Made by a program: the position numbers and the translations under genes. A stretch of 64,000 bases of DNA from Candidatus Accumulibacter contiguus (lineage in GTDB: Bacteria > Pseudomonadota > Gammaproteobacteria > Burkholderiales > Rhodocyclaceae): NCBI RefSeq assembly GCF_012940005.1, contig NZ_SPMX01000003.1, positions 62,001 through 126,000 on the forward strand, given 5' to 3'. The notes under the pieces were generated by a model. It made no database searches and was not told the origin of the DNA. It was given only the letters and a program-made list of their open reading frames with translations. Positions 40,047 to 50,323 of this stretch are shown piece by piece. The stretch's first letter is position 1. Each line of letters opens with the position of its first letter.

Positions 40047-41344
40047 TACGAGTCTTCCCCATTCAAAATGGAAGCCATGATCGTGTCGGCGAGGTCGTCG
40101 ACACGCACCCGCGTCTGTTCATTCGGCTGCTCGCCAAGCGGGCGCAGCGGCTTGAGAGTCACCTCGCCGACCCTGGCCTCGTCATCGCCGATGATCACGG
40201 CAAAGGCCGCGCCCGAAGCGTCGGCTTTCTTCATCTGCGTCTTGAAGCTGCCGCCGCCACAATGGAAAAGGACATCGATGCCGCGGTCGCGCAGTCTCTC
40301 GGCGACGCGCGCCGCGAGACGCGAAGCGGCACTGCCCTGATGCACGACATAGACATCGACGGCCGCAGCCCTGGCTTCGCCACCGGCTTCACGAATCAGC
40401 GCCAACAGCCGCTCGACACCCATTGCAAAACCGCAGGCCGGTGCCGGCTTGCCGCCGAGCTGCTGCACCAGACCGTCGTAACGACCACCGGCACAGACAG
40501 TCCCTTGCGCGCCGAGGCGGTCAGTGATCCACTCGAAAACCGTCAGATTGTAATAGTCGAGACCGCGCACCAGGCGCGGATTGATCTGGAACGGCAAACC
40601 GGCGTCGCGCAGCACCTGCTGTACGCCCTCGAAATGCGCCAGCGACTCGGCACCCAGGTGATCGATCAGTTGTGGTGCCCCGATGATGAGGTCGTGCAAA
40701 GCCGGGTTCTTGCTGTCGAGGATGCGTAGCGGATTGCTGTGCAGGCGCCGCCGGCCATCGTCATCAAGCGCTTCGCTGTGCCGCTCGAAGTAGCTGATCA
40801 ACTCGGCGCGATGACTGGCTCGTTCCGAGGATTGGCCAAGCGTGTTGAGCTGCAGGGTGATGCCATCGAGACCGAGGTCGTCCCAGAGGCGGGCACCCAT
40901 CAGGATCTGTTCGGCATCGATATCCGGACCGGGGAAACCCAGCGCTTCGACACCGACCTGGTGAAACTGGCGGTAGCGTCCTTTCTGTGGCCGCTCGTGC
41001 CGGAACATCTGGCCCAGATAGTAAAGCCGCTGCGGTTGCTGCGCGATCAGGTTGTGCTGGATGACGGCACGCACGCAGCCAGCGGTACCTTCGGGACGCA
41101 GCGTCAGAGGCTCGCCATTGAGACTATCGACAAAGGAGTACATCTCCTTCTCGACGATGTCGGTCACTTCACCGATGGCGCGCTTGAACAGCGGTGTCGG
41201 TTCGACGATCGGCAGGCGTAACGGGCGGTAGCCGTAACTCTTGAGCCACGAGCGGATGGTTTCCTCGAACAGGTCCCAGAATTCGGCCTCGTCCGGCAGG
41301 ATGTCGTTCATCCCGCGTACCGACTGGATCTTTGCAATCATCAT
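40046..41344 (-). CDS. hisS: histidyl-tRNA synthetase
   Basis: Class II aminoacyl-tRNA synthetase of 432 residues. Motif 2 is in [20 protein letters not shown] and motif 3 in [27 protein letters not shown] is the histidine-binding signature. The start is ATG at 41342-41344, overlapping the ispG stop in ATGA; a second ATG follows immediately. Confidence 0.97.
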   Translation of the reverse strand: MMIAKIQSVRGMNDILPDEAEFWDLFEETIRSWLKSYGYRPLRLPIVEPTPLFKRAIGEVTDIVEKEMYSFVDSLNGEPLTLRPEGTAGCVRAVIQHNLIAQQPQRLYYLGQMFRHERPQKGRYRQFHQVGVEALGFPGPDIDAEQILMGARLWDDLGLDGITLQLNTLGQSSERASHRAELISYFERHSEALDDDGRRRLHSNPLRILDSKNPALHDLIIGAPQLIDHLGAESLAHFEGVQQVLRDAGLPFQINPRLVRGLDYYNLTVFEWITDRLGAQGTVCAGGRYDGLVQQLGGKPAPACGFAMGVERLLALIREAGGEARAAAVDVYVVHQGSAASRLAARVAERLRDRGIDVLFHCGGGSFKTQMKKADASGAAFAVIIGDDEARVGEVTLKPLRPLGEQPNEQTRVRVDDLADTIMASILNGEDS

Positions 41345-42606
41345 TGGCCTGCGGACTTTCTCTGATACGTGCGAGCCACATAAGCATCGACGATATGGGT
41401 GAATTCCTCGGCGATATGCTCGCCGCGCAGGGTGACGGTCTTGGTACCGTCCTCGAACACCGGCGCTGCCGGCACTTCGCCGGTACCCGGCAGGCTGATG
41501 CCGATGTTGGCATGCTTGCTCTCGCCCGGCCCGTTGACCACGCAACCCATCACTGCCAGGGTCATATTCTCGACGCCGTCATAGTCGGTCCGCCACTGCG
41601 GCATGCGTTGGCGAACGTGCTCCTGAATCGACTGCGCGAGTTCCTGAAAAAAGGTACTGGTCGTCCGCCCACAACCCGGACAGGCGACGACCATCGGGGT
41701 GAACGCCCGCAAGCCCATGGTCTGCAACAGTTCCTGCGCGACGATCACTTCCTGGGTGCGTTTGCCGCCGGGTTCAGGGGTCAGCGAGACGCGGATGGTA
41801 TCACCGATGCCTTCCTGAAGCAGCACCGCCATCGCCGCCGTCGACGCGACGATGCCTTTGGAGCCCATACCGGCTTCGGTCAGGCCGAGGTGCAGAGGAT
41901 AGTCACAACGGCGCGACAACTCGCGATAGATGGCAACCAAATCCTGCACGCCGGAAACCTTGCAAGAGAGGATGATGCGTTCCCCCGGCAGACCGATGGC
42001 TTCAGCGCGTGCGGCTGATTCGAGCGCCGAGGCAACCATTGCTTCGCGCATCACTTCGACTGCATCGCGCGGGTCGGGGCGACGGGCGTTCTCGTCCATG
42101 ATGCGCGCCAGCAGATCCTGATCGAGGCTTCCCCAGTTCACCCCGATACGCACCGGTTTGTCATACCGGCAGGCAATCTCGATCATCTGCGCGAATTGCT
42201 CATCGCGCTTGCGGCCGTGTCCGACATTGCCCGGGTTGATGCGATATTTGGCCAGCACTTCGGCACACGCCGGATGTTCGGCGAGCAGGCGATGACCGTT
42301 ATAGTGAAAATCGCCGATCAACGGTACGTCGACACCCATGCGGTCGAGGTGGGCGCGGATCGCCGCCACGGCTGCCGCAGCTTCGGGGGTATTGACGGTG
42401 ATGCGCACCAGTTCCGAGCCGGCGCGCGCCAGTTCTGCGCATTGAATCGCCGTCCTGACGACGTCGACGGTATCGGTGTTGGTCATCGACTGGACGACCA
42501 CCGGCGACTCACCTCCCACCGTGATCTGGCCAACCCTGACCGGACGCGTGCGCCGACGTACTGTACCAGGCAATGGATGGCTCACGGCTCGTGCCCTGGC
42601 CGGCAC
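41341..42606 (-). CDS. ispG: 4-hydroxy-3-methylbut-2-enyl diphosphate synthase
   Basis: Fe4S4 enzyme of the MEP isoprenoid pathway, 421 residues. The N-terminal barrel has [26 protein letters not shown] and YRINPGNVG; cluster cysteines are in ACPGCGRTT and GCVVNGPGE. Start uncertain: GTG at 42606 (used) or GTG at 42585. It follows rodZ by 4 bases, the usual betaproteobacterial arrangement. Confidence 0.96.
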   Translation of the reverse strand: MPARARAVSHPLPGTVRRRTRPVRVGQITVGGESPVVVQSMTNTDTVDVVRTAIQCAELARAGSELVRITVNTPEAAAAVAAIRAHLDRMGVDVPLIGDFHYNGHRLLAEHPACAEVLAKYRINPGNVGHGRKRDEQFAQMIEIACRYDKPVRIGVNWGSLDQDLLARIMDENARRPDPRDAVEVMREAMVASALESAARAEAIGLPGERIILSCKVSGVQDLVAIYRELSRRCDYPLHLGLTEAGMGSKGIVASTAAMAVLLQEGIGDTIRVSLTPEPGGKRTQEVIVAQELLQTMGLRAFTPMVVACPGCGRTTSTFFQELAQSIQEHVRQRMPQWRTDYDGVENMTLAVMGCVVNGPGESKHANIGISLPGTGEVPAAPVFEDGTKTVTLRGEHIAEEFTHIVDAYVARTYQRKSAGQ

Positions 42607-42610
42607 CGGC

Positions 42611-43492
42611 TCATTCGACGGTCAGCCGGGCGACGTCGCCCTTGCTGCGCGGTGAGAGCTCGATCATCCGGCCCTGGTACTCGACCGTCACCTGCGTTGC
42701 GTTGCCCACCACCAACGAGTACGGCGGCTGCCCCACGACCTCCCGCTTACTACCGGCCGGGCTCAACTCGGCAAAGATGATCTGGTTGCGGCCATCGCGA
42801 ACCTCGACCCAGGCGGGTTGCGCGAAACTCAGCCGCAGACCAAGGCCGCTGCCCGGCGCGTCTGCAAGCACCGTCGCATTCGGTGTCGACAGTACCGTCA
42901 CCGATTCGCCGGCCGCGGCGGGCGGTGGAGCAAGCGTTGTGGCAGCCGGCTGTTGGACAGGCGCATCACGGGCGAGCAGCGCCGTCAGTTTTCCCTGCCA
43001 GAAGTCCGCCGGGGCATAGAAATAGGCCAACACCGCCAGCCCCAACAGCAACAAGCCAGCCAATACGGCAAGATAATCGCGGCGCTGCACGCGCCGGCTG
43101 CTGGTATTCGGCAGGCTGGCGGTGGTTCCGGCTGACACCTCAAGCTGCGCTTTTTGCTGCAGCTGTGCGGCATCCAGCCCGTGCATCAGGACATCGGCGT
43201 CGAGATTGAGCAGGCGCGCATAGTTACGGACGAAGCCGCGGATCATCGTGTTGCCGGGCAATGACGCCCAATCCTCGGCCTCGATCGCTGCCACCTGCCG
43301 AGGACCCAGCTTGAGCGACTGCGCCACCTCGGCCAGGCTCATGTTTCTGGCCTCGCGGGCGGAACGTAATTGCTGGCCGACGCTACCGCTCACGGGTGCC
43401 AGCACTTCGCCGCTCTCCCCCTGCTCGCGGGACGGTTCCGCCACTGGCAGCTCGGGCGCTGCCGGCGTTGGGAATCGGGAAGGTTCACTCAT
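42611..43492 (-). CDS. rodZ: RodZ-like helix-turn-helix membrane protein
   Basis: 293 residues. A cytoplasmic helix-turn-helix ([23 protein letters not shown]...[13 protein letters not shown]) is followed by a basic segment, one membrane helix ([20 protein letters not shown]), a Pro/Ala/Thr-rich linker and a C-terminal DUF4115 beta domain ([18 protein letters not shown]). RodZ links MreB to the membrane and keeps rod shape. It lies between pilF and ispG. Confidence 0.93.
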   Translation of the reverse strand: MSEPSRFPTPAAPELPVAEPSREQGESGEVLAPVSGSVGQQLRSAREARNMSLAEVAQSLKLGPRQVAAIEAEDWASLPGNTMIRGFVRNYARLLNLDADVLMHGLDAAQLQQKAQLEVSAGTTASLPNTSSRRVQRRDYLAVLAGLLLLGLAVLAYFYAPADFWQGKLTALLARDAPVQQPAATTLAPPPAAAGESVTVLSTPNATVLADAPGSGLGLRLSFAQPAWVEVRDGRNQIIFAELSPAGSKREVVGQPPYSLVVGNATQVTVEYQGRMIELSPRSKGDVARLTVE

Positions 43493-43499
43493 TCTTCAC

Positions 43500-44303
43500 T
43501 CATTCGAAGTTGCCTCTCAGCAGTTCCTGCGCCTCGGGCGAGAGCGGAAATTTTCGCCGCAACTGACTGCCGTACCTGGCTTCAGCGACACGCTCACCGA
43601 GTCGGCGCTCGACTCGCACGCCCAGCCACAATGCCTCGGCACTTGGCTCGGTCCTGCGCAACAGATCCGAGAGCTGCTGCTTGGCCAGCTCCAGATAACC
43701 GCGTTGGTAATTGATTCTGGCCAGTTGCAGCAAGGCCTGCGGGTTATTCGGCGCGATGTGCAGGCTCTGCTGAATATAGTTCTCGGCAACCGCAAGGTCT
43801 CCAAGTTTGGCGTAACAGGCGCCAGCGTTCAGATAAGCCTTCTCGGGGGTCTCATAGAGCGGGTTCTTGATCGCTTGCTGAAAGAACGTGATCGCTTCCT
43901 TCTCCCGCCCCACCTGGCACAGGAACCAGCCGTAATTATTGTTGATCTCGGGGTCGTTGGCGTCGATGCTCAAGGCTCGACGAAAGTCCTGGTCGGCAGC
44001 CTGCATCTCGCGTATCCGGAAGCCCGCCAGGCCGCGTGTCGCATAAGCCTTGGCATAGTCGGGGTCGATGTCGATGGCAATGGTCAGCTCTTCAAGAGCC
44101 ACCGCCAGATTGCCATCCTGGAGATAGAGCGAACCCAGCTCGGTATGCAGTTTGGCGCGCGTGCGAGCGTCGCGAGGCTTGGTCGGGGTACGCGAGTCGG
44201 CCGCCTCTTCGGCCTCCTTCTGCCTGGTCGCCTGCGAGACGCCTGTCGATGAACAGGCAGCGAGGCACAGACAGGCAACAATCGCCAAGGCCGTCTTCCT
44301 CAA
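43500..44303 (-). CDS. pilF: type IV pilus biogenesis/stability lipoprotein PilF (PilW)
   Basis: 267 residues. Lipoprotein signal ([14 protein letters not shown], lipobox LAAC) and about six TPR repeats ([57 protein letters not shown]). It is the pilotin for the PilQ secretin. The start is the rare codon TTG at 44303, supported by AGGAGG seven bases upstream and by a 4-base overlap with the rlmN stop. With PilS/PilR it is the only pilus gene in the window. Confidence 0.93.
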   Translation of the reverse strand: MRKTALAIVACLCLAACSSTGVSQATRQKEAEEAADSRTPTKPRDARTRAKLHTELGSLYLQDGNLAVALEELTIAIDIDPDYAKAYATRGLAGFRIREMQAADQDFRRALSIDANDPEINNNYGWFLCQVGREKEAITFFQQAIKNPLYETPEKAYLNAGACYAKLGDLAVAENYIQQSLHIAPNNPQALLQLARINYQRGYLELAKQQLSDLLRRTEPSAEALWLGVRVERRLGERVAEARYGSQLRRKFPLSPEAQELLRGNFE

Positions 44304-45419
44304 CTGCAGACCTCCTGACGATCGAGGTGGATAGCGAAGCTTCGCCGACCCGTCCGCTGCGTTCTGTCGAGAACCTGCCCGGCCAGTTGACCACAGGCGG
44401 CATCAATGTCGTCACCGCGCGTCTTGCGGGTGGTGGTCACGACTCCGGCGTCGATCAGCAACTCGGCAAAACGCCGAATGCGTGTCGCTGGCGAACGCCG
44501 ATAGGGCGAGCCCGGAAAGGGATTGAAGGGAATCAGGTTGAATTTGCACGGTACGTCGCGCGTCAGGGTCAGCAACTCACGCGCCTGCGCATCGGCGTCA
44601 TTGATCCCGTCGAGCATGACATACTCGAAGGTCACAAAGTCACGCGGTGCTTTCTCGAGGTAGCGCCGACAGGCGGCCAGCAGCTCACGCAGGGGGTATT
44701 TCCGGTTGATCGGCACCAGTTCATCGCGCAGGCGATCATTCGGTGCGTGCAGGGAGACCGCCAGCGCTACCGCGCATTCGTCGCGCAGACGATCCATCGC
44801 CGGCACCAGACCCGAGGTGGATACCGTGACCCGGCGGCGCGACAGGCCATAGGCATGGTCATCAAGCATCAGGCGCAGTGCTGTCACCGTATTGTCGAGG
44901 TTGGCCAGCGGCTCGCCCATGCCCATCAGTACGACATTGCTGATCACCCGCTCGGACAGCCCCTCCTGCTCCTGGCAAGCACCCAGCACCTGCCTGGCCT
45001 GCCATAACTGACCAATGATCTCGGCCACCGTCAGATTGCGATTGAAACCCTGTTTGCCGGTCGAGCAGAACGAACAGTCGAGCGCGCAGCCGGCCTGCGT
45101 TGAAATGCACAGCGTTCCCCGATCAAGCTCGGGGATATAGACGGATTCGACGGCGTTCCCGCCACCGACATCAAACAGGAACTTGCGCGTTCCGTCGCCC
45201 GCGACCCGGTCGGCAATGAGCACGGGCGGCACCACCACCGCCAGGGTCTTCAGTTTCTCGCGCAGACTCTTGGCAATGTCGGTCATGGCGTCGAAATCAC
45301 GCTGCCCGAAGCGATGCAGCCAGCGCAGCAGCTGCCTGGCGCGAAACGGCTTTTCACCATTCTCGGCGAAAAAAAGCCGTCAGGCTGGCGGCATCAAGAT
45401 CGAGAAGATTGACCGTCAT
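44300..45419 (-). CDS. rlmN: 23S rRNA/tRNA adenine-C2 methyltransferase RlmN (frameshifted)
   Basis: Radical-SAM enzyme methylating A2503 of 23S rRNA and A37 of some tRNAs. The cluster motif is in [29 protein letters not shown] and [19 protein letters not shown] are typical. From the ATG at 45417-45419 ([15 protein letters not shown]) the frame runs AFF then breaks at a seven-base run (45369-45375). The next frame gives [33 protein letters not shown] and joins the rest. Corrected length is about 372. Without the correction the protein would start at 45286 and lack its N-terminal domain. Confidence 0.93.
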
Positions 45420-45444
45420 CTGAGCGTGTTGCCCCGCCCCCGCC

Positions 45445-45873
45445 CTAGCGGCCGGAATAGACGTTCATCGCCGGGAAGAAGAAGGCGATTTCCACCTTCG
45501 CCGTATCCTCGCCGTCGGAACCATGAACGGCGTTGGCGTCGATCGACTCGGCGAAATCGGCGCGGATCGTTCCCGGATCGGCCTTTTTCGGATCCGTCGC
45601 CCCCATCAGTTCGCGGTTCTTGGTGATCGCATTCTCGCCCTCAAGAACCTGGATCATCACCGGGCCGGAAATCATGAAGGAAACCAGATCGTTGAAGAAA
45701 GGACGCTCCTTATGGACGGCGTAGAAGGCGCCAGCTTCCTGCGGCGACAGCCAGACCAGTTTGGCAGCGATGACCTTCAGGCCATTCGTCTCAAAACGGG
45801 AGTAGATCTTGCCGATCACATTCTTCGCAACGGCGTCGGGTTTGATGATGGAAAGGGTACGTTCGATGGCCAT
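45445..45873 (-). CDS. ndk: nucleoside diphosphate kinase
   Basis: 142 residues. [20 protein letters not shown] at the N-terminus and the phospho-histidine in NAVHGSDG mark Ndk, which balances NTP pools. GGAG lies eight bases before the ATG. First gene of the ndk-rlmN-pilF-rodZ-ispG-hisS-yfgM-bamB-der run, all on one strand with overlaps or short gaps. Confidence 0.98.
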   Translation of the reverse strand: MAIERTLSIIKPDAVAKNVIGKIYSRFETNGLKVIAAKLVWLSPQEAGAFYAVHKERPFFNDLVSFMISGPVMIQVLEGENAITKNRELMGATDPKKADPGTIRADFAESIDANAVHGSDGEDTAKVEIAFFFPAMNVYSGR

Positions 45874-45946
45874 GAGTCATTCTCCAAAGGCAGGTAAATC
45901 AACAAAAACAACGACAAATCATATCGGTAGACACATAACCTTACAT

Positions 45947-45952
45947 TATACT
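45947..45952 (+). promoter_or_regulatory. putative -10 element of ggt
   Basis: TATACT lies 7 bases before the ggt ATG at 45959. No ribosome-binding site is visible and no clear -35. If real, transcription would start at or next to the A of the start codon. Confidence 0.35.
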
Positions 45953-45958
45953 CTGACC

Positions 45959-47525
45959 ATGAGCATTCGTGGAGTGATCGCGGCTTCCGAGCCGCATACG
46001 GCACTGGCCGGAGCGCGTCTACTGCGCCGCGGCGGCAACGCGGTCGACGCGATCGTCGCCGCCAAGTTCGCCGCCACCGTCACCGAGTTGCCTCTGACCT
46101 CGCTCGGCGGCGGCGGTGCCTGTATCTGGGGAGACGCCAGGGACGGCTACGAAGTCCTCGATTTTTTTTGCTGTCGCGCCGGGGCGTGGCCTCGAAGCGT
46201 TTCCAGAACTGGACTTTGCGCCGGTGACCATCGATTTCGGCCAGACCAAGCAGGTCTTTCACATCGGCAGAGCGGCGGCAGCGGTTCCCGGTGAACTGGT
46301 CGGCCTGCTTGAATTGCACCGGCGCGCCGGCCGCCTGCCCTTGCGTGAGGTCGTAGCGCCGGCAGCAGCCTGGGCGCGCGATGGATTCCTGGTCAGCCCG
46401 CAGATCGCGATGATTATCGGCCTGATCGCGCCGATCGCCAAATCGTCGCCATCGGCAGCATCTCTGTTCCTCGCTGGCGGACGCCTGCCGCAAGCCGGGG
46501 ATCGCCTGGCCAACCCCGACCTCGGCGATTTTCTGCAGGCACTTGGCGAAGGCGATCCGGAAACCCTGGTCGCCACATATTGGGCTTCGCTGGTCGAACA
46601 CTTCGGCCCTGCACATGGCGGGCTGATGACCACGCAGGATGTTGCCGCCTACTCGCCAGTCGTGCGCGAACCGCTGCGTGTCCCCTATGGCCCCTACAGT
46701 GTGTTGACCAACCCGCCGCCGGCCGCCGGCGGTGGCCTGATCGGCGCCGGGCTACGCATCGCCGAGAGCCTTGGCATCGGCCACGAGGCGTTTCTCTCAC
46801 GCGATCATCAACTCGCAGTGGCGGCGATACTGGCAACCGTATCGCAGATTCGCCAGTCGGGTTACGACCACCGACTGCATGCCGACCCGGCGTCGATCCG
46901 TGCCCTGGTTGCCGGCGACGGCATCCCGGCCTGGGTCGAGTGGGCACGAGCGCGCGCTGACGAGAACCCGCTCGGCGCGACCACGCATATCTCGGTGATC
47001 GACGCCGAGGGCATGGCCGCGGCAATGACCACCAGCAACGGCGAAGGTTGCGGCCACGTCCTACCGGGACTGGGAATCCACGTCAACAATTTCCTCGGCG
47101 AAGACGACATCAACCCGGTCGGCTTCCATCGACTGGCAGCGGGAAGCTGGATGAGCACGATGATGTCACCAACGATCGTCGTCGCCGGCGATCGGCCGTG
47201 TTTTGCCCTCGGCAGCGGTGGGTCGAACCGGATTCGCAGCGCCATCCTGCAGGCGCTGCTCAATCTGCTGGCCTATCGACGCCCGCTCGACGAAGCGCTG
47301 AACGCCGCCCGCCTGCATGTCGAAGGCAGCAAGCTGTGGTTCGAGAACGTCGGCCTCGCAACGGCTACGGCTGACGCCCTGCAGCAGGCCTGGCCGGCAG
47401 CGACCCGTTTCGACTCGACGAGCATGTTTTTCGGCGGGGTCAACGGCGTCGCCAGCGCCAACGGTCGTCTGTCTGGCGCCGGTGACCGCAGACGTGGCGG
47501 CGTCGTGGTGGTCGCCGAGGCATAG
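45959..47525 (+). CDS. ggt: gamma-glutamyltransferase family protein (frameshifted)
   Basis: N-terminal nucleophile hydrolase that acts on gamma-glutamyl compounds such as glutathione. The N-terminus (IRGVIAASEPHTALAGARLLRRGGNAVDAIVAA) lacks a signal peptide, so it is probably cytoplasmic. The presumed catalytic Thr at the self-cleavage site is in GATTHISVIDAEG; LGSGGSNRIRSAILQAL is the C-terminal glycine motif. The frame breaks at an eight-T run (46162-46169): GYEVLDFF is followed by CCRAGAW in one frame and AVAPGRGLEAFPELDFAPV in the other. One base fewer gives 521 residues. The last codons lie in a direct repeat shared with the potD end. Confidence 0.88.
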
Positions 47526-47550
47526 CCGGATTCAGCGGACCTTGATCTCG
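47487..47550. repeat. direct repeat, left copy (ggt/potD junction duplication)
   Basis: 64 bp covering the last codons of ggt and a second copy of the potD 3' end. It matches 48420-48480 except for one extra TGG triplet and one A/G change that turns the ggt stop TAG into TGG in the right copy. Confidence 0.92.
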
Positions 47551-47586
47551 AAGACCGGACGCGTTTTCCACGTAGTAAAGTCATCG

Positions 47587-48201
47587 TCAAGGGTGCTGAT
47601 CGACCGGCGCGGCGGAGTGATCCGGTAGCTTGTCCAGAACCGCCTGCCAACGAATGACGATTTCAGGGAAGATGGCCGGCGACCGTTCTCCGGCCATCTC
47701 GACGATTTCCGGGCCGCCGTAGAGTCCGTCCTTCAGCGTGTAGAGGGTAATGACGCGGTCGACCGGGTGAACGAGCCAGTATTCGCGGACACCGGCGCGT
47801 TCGTACAGGGAGCGTTTGGTCAGGTGGTCGTGGCGGGCGGTGGCCGGGGAGAGAACCTCGATGATCCAGTCCGGGGCGCCGCGGATATGGTTTTCGGTGA
47901 CCTTGGCCGGGTCGCAGACCACCAGAATATCGGGCTGGACGACGGTCGTCACCTGCTCGTCAGCTTCGTTCGCTGCCGGCAACAGGACGTCGACCGGAGC
48001 GATCAGGGCGCGGCAGGGGGTGCCATCCAGGGCTTGATCGATCTGTCGGAAAAGCTGACCAGTCAGAATTTGGTGGCTGATCGTCGGTGCCGGCGCCATC
48101 GCGTAAGCTACGCCGTCGATCAGTTCCCAGCGTTCATCATCGGGCCACTGCCGGTAGTCGGCATAGGTAAAGCGGTGTCCCGTGGCTCTCGGCAAAGCCA
48201 T
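47587..48201 (-). CDS. Uma2 family endonuclease (DUF820)
   Basis: 204 residues with the PD-(D/E)XK-like Uma2 pattern: RFTYADYRQWPDDERWELIDGVAYAM, VQPDILVVCDPAK, GAPDWIIEVLSPATARHD and YERAGVREYWLVHP. The Glu of WELIDG, the Asp of QPDI and the Glu of IIEVLS are candidate active-site residues. Natural substrates of the family are unknown, and it is abundant in cyanobacteria and spread sporadically elsewhere. It lies alone inside an ~870-bp segment bounded by direct repeats, a sign of recent insertion. Confidence 0.9.
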   Translation of the reverse strand: MALPRATGHRFTYADYRQWPDDERWELIDGVAYAMAPAPTISHQILTGQLFRQIDQALDGTPCRALIAPVDVLLPAANEADEQVTTVVQPDILVVCDPAKVTENHIRGAPDWIIEVLSPATARHDHLTKRSLYERAGVREYWLVHPVDRVITLYTLKDGLYGGPEIVEMAGERSPAIFPEIVIRWQAVLDKLPDHSAAPVDQHP

Positions 48202-48419
48202 GCTATTGACTCCGGCAGTGCACACCTTGGCATTGTGCCTTGAGGTCTGCCCGCAAGGCAAGCGAAAGAGGGAGAGCCTTGTCCAACGTGGTATGAGCCT
48301 GAACGAGGACTGCATTTTCATCCAGCATACTGTCGCGTCCGGTTCGATAGATCAAGCTGGTCGACCACCTCCACGATGAATCACGCCAAGCGATCCTGGT
48401 TCAGCCAATCGCCGCTGGG

Positions 48420-48480
48420 CGCAGACGTGGCGGCGTCGTGGTCGCCGAGGCATGGCCGGATTCAGCGGACCTTGATCTCG
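48420..48480. repeat. direct repeat, right copy (ggt/potD junction duplication)
   Basis: 61 bp nearly identical to 47487-47550. It supplies the real C-terminal codons and stop of potD (48462-48464, minus strand) and a vestige of the ggt end without its stop. Confidence 0.92.
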
Positions 48481-49532
48481 GTCCACATCCGCGACAGTGA
48501 ACGGCGCGTTTTCGGGTCGAAATCACGCAACATTTCGAGTCGCAAGAGCTCGTCCGGCGGCGGGAAGATACCAGGATTGCCGGCAATCTCGGGAAGAATG
48601 AACGGCGTCGCTGCCGCGTTCGGGTTGCCGGCGCCGATCAGGTTGGAAACATCGGCGGCGTTGGCGCCTTCGAGCATGAAATCGATAAACTGGTGCGCGA
48701 GGTCGGGGCGGCCGCCGGATTTGTGCAGGACCAAGCTGTCGACCGCCAGCACCGCACCTTCCTTCGGCATCCGGAAGTCGATGGTGAATGGGCGCTTCGC
48801 TTCCAGCGCGTCCTGCTGGGCCCGATACATGTCGCTCGAGTAGCCGTGCGCGACCCAGATGTTGCCGATCGCCAGATCCTTGATGTAGGTGCTGTTGGAA
48901 AAAGTCGCCCAGTACGGCTTGGCGCGCAGGATCAGGCGCTTGGCTTCATCCCAGCGAGCCGGATCACTCTCCTGAACCGAGTAGCCGAGGTATTTCATCG
49001 CCGCGGCCATCAGTTCACGCTGGCTGTTGAGGACCGTCACCTTGCCTTTCAGTTTCTCCAGGTAACGCGGCTCGAAGATCAGCGCCCAACTATCGGTCGG
49101 CAGGCCAAGTTCGGCCAGCCGGCTGGCGTTGTAACCGAGCAGTGTCACCGTGGTCGCATAGGGCACCGCGTAGTGCATGCCGGGATCGTACCAGGGGTTG
49201 CGAAACTCGGCCTTGACGTTCTGCAGATTGGGCAGTTTGCTCTTGTCGAGCGGACGCAGCGCGTTCTTGCGGAGCAGCGTTTCGACGGCGTTACCCGTGG
49301 GAACGATCAGATCGTAACCGATCGCACCGGCCTCGAGCTTGGCCAGCATTTCCTCGTTGTCGGAGTAGAAGTCCTGTTTCAGCCGACAGCGACATTGCGC
49401 CTCGAACCGATGCACGGTGTCGTCCGAGAGGTAGGTATTCCAGATGTAGAGATAGAGAACGTCTTCAGCATGCGCCAGCATCGCGAGGACGGCGAGCAGC
49501 ACTGCAACGACGCTGGCGCGCAGCGCTTTCAT
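48462..49532 (-). CDS. potD: spermidine/putrescine ABC transporter substrate-binding protein
   Basis: Periplasmic polyamine-binding protein, 356 residues. A signal peptide (MKALRASVVAVLLAVLAMLAHA) is followed by VLYLYIWNTYLSDDTVHRFEAQ, YDLIVPTGNAVETLLRKNAL, YAVPYATTVTLLGYN and ANAADVSNLIGAGNPNAAA, as in PotD/PotF. Last gene of potABCD, overlapping potC by 4 bases. Confidence 0.95.
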   Translation of the reverse strand: MKALRASVVAVLLAVLAMLAHAEDVLYLYIWNTYLSDDTVHRFEAQCRCRLKQDFYSDNEEMLAKLEAGAIGYDLIVPTGNAVETLLRKNALRPLDKSKLPNLQNVKAEFRNPWYDPGMHYAVPYATTVTLLGYNASRLAELGLPTDSWALIFEPRYLEKLKGKVTVLNSQRELMAAAMKYLGYSVQESDPARWDEAKRLILRAKPYWATFSNSTYIKDLAIGNIWVAHGYSSDMYRAQQDALEAKRPFTIDFRMPKEGAVLAVDSLVLHKSGGRPDLAHQFIDFMLEGANAADVSNLIGAGNPNAAATPFILPEIAGNPGIFPPPDELLRLEMLRDFDPKTRRSLSRMWTEIKVR

Positions 49533-50323
49533 GCCCTGCCCTGCAGCGTGTCAGGTGCAAGTTTCGACGCCAGCGCGATCAAGGTCAGCGTCAGCGCCAT
49601 CAGCAGCGTAGACACGGCGTTGACTTCGGGACTCACGGCCACCTTGATCATCGAGTAGATCTGCAGCGGCAGCGTCGTGACGCCAACGCCGGCGACAAAG
49701 ACAGTGATCACGAAGTCGTCGATCGAGAGCGTGAAGCTCATCAGAAAACCGGCCAGGATGCCCGGCAGGATCAAGGGCAGGGTGACGCGCCGGAAAGTCT
49801 GCCACGGGCTGGCGCCGAGATCCCGGGCGGCTTCGAAAATGCTCTCGTCCATCCCGGCCAGACGAACACGGACGATGATCGCGACGAAGCCGATCGAGAA
49901 AGTGATATGCGCGATCAGGATCGAGATCAGCCCGAGCGTCAGGTCGAGCACCTGCCGGAAGAATAGCAGGAGCGAGACCCCGAGCAGAATCTCGGGCATC
50001 GCCACCGGCGTCAGCACCAGAAAAGGCAGACCGCGCAGAACACCCGCTCGCCAGCGCTGCATGGCAATACCGGCCATGGTACCGAGCACGGTCGCCACGC
50101 TGGCCGCAGTGATGGCGATGAACAGCGAGTTGGCTGCGGCATTCAGCATCTCGGTATCGTCGAAGAGCGTGCCATACCAGCGGGTCGTGAAACCGACCCA
50201 CTCGGCATTGAGCAGCGAATCGTTGAAAGAGAAGATCACCACCACCGCCAGCGGCAGGTAAAGAAAGGCGTAGACGGCCAGGGCCGCAGCCCAAAGCCAG
50301 AGCGACTGGCGAGGACGCGCCAT
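49529..50323 (-). CDS. potC: spermidine/putrescine ABC transporter permease PotC
   Basis: Inner-membrane permease of 264 residues, about six hydrophobic segments. FLYLPLAVVVIFSFNDS at the start and the coupling motif EAARDLGASPWQTFRRVTLPLILPGI are typical. It overlaps potB by one base and potD by four. Confidence 0.96.
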   Translation of the reverse strand: MARPRQSLWLWAAALAVYAFLYLPLAVVVIFSFNDSLLNAEWVGFTTRWYGTLFDDTEMLNAAANSLFIAITAASVATVLGTMAGIAMQRWRAGVLRGLPFLVLTPVAMPEILLGVSLLLFFRQVLDLTLGLISILIAHITFSIGFVAIIVRVRLAGMDESIFEAARDLGASPWQTFRRVTLPLILPGILAGFLMSFTLSIDDFVITVFVAGVGVTTLPLQIYSMIKVAVSPEVNAVSTLLMALTLTLIALASKLAPDTLQGRA

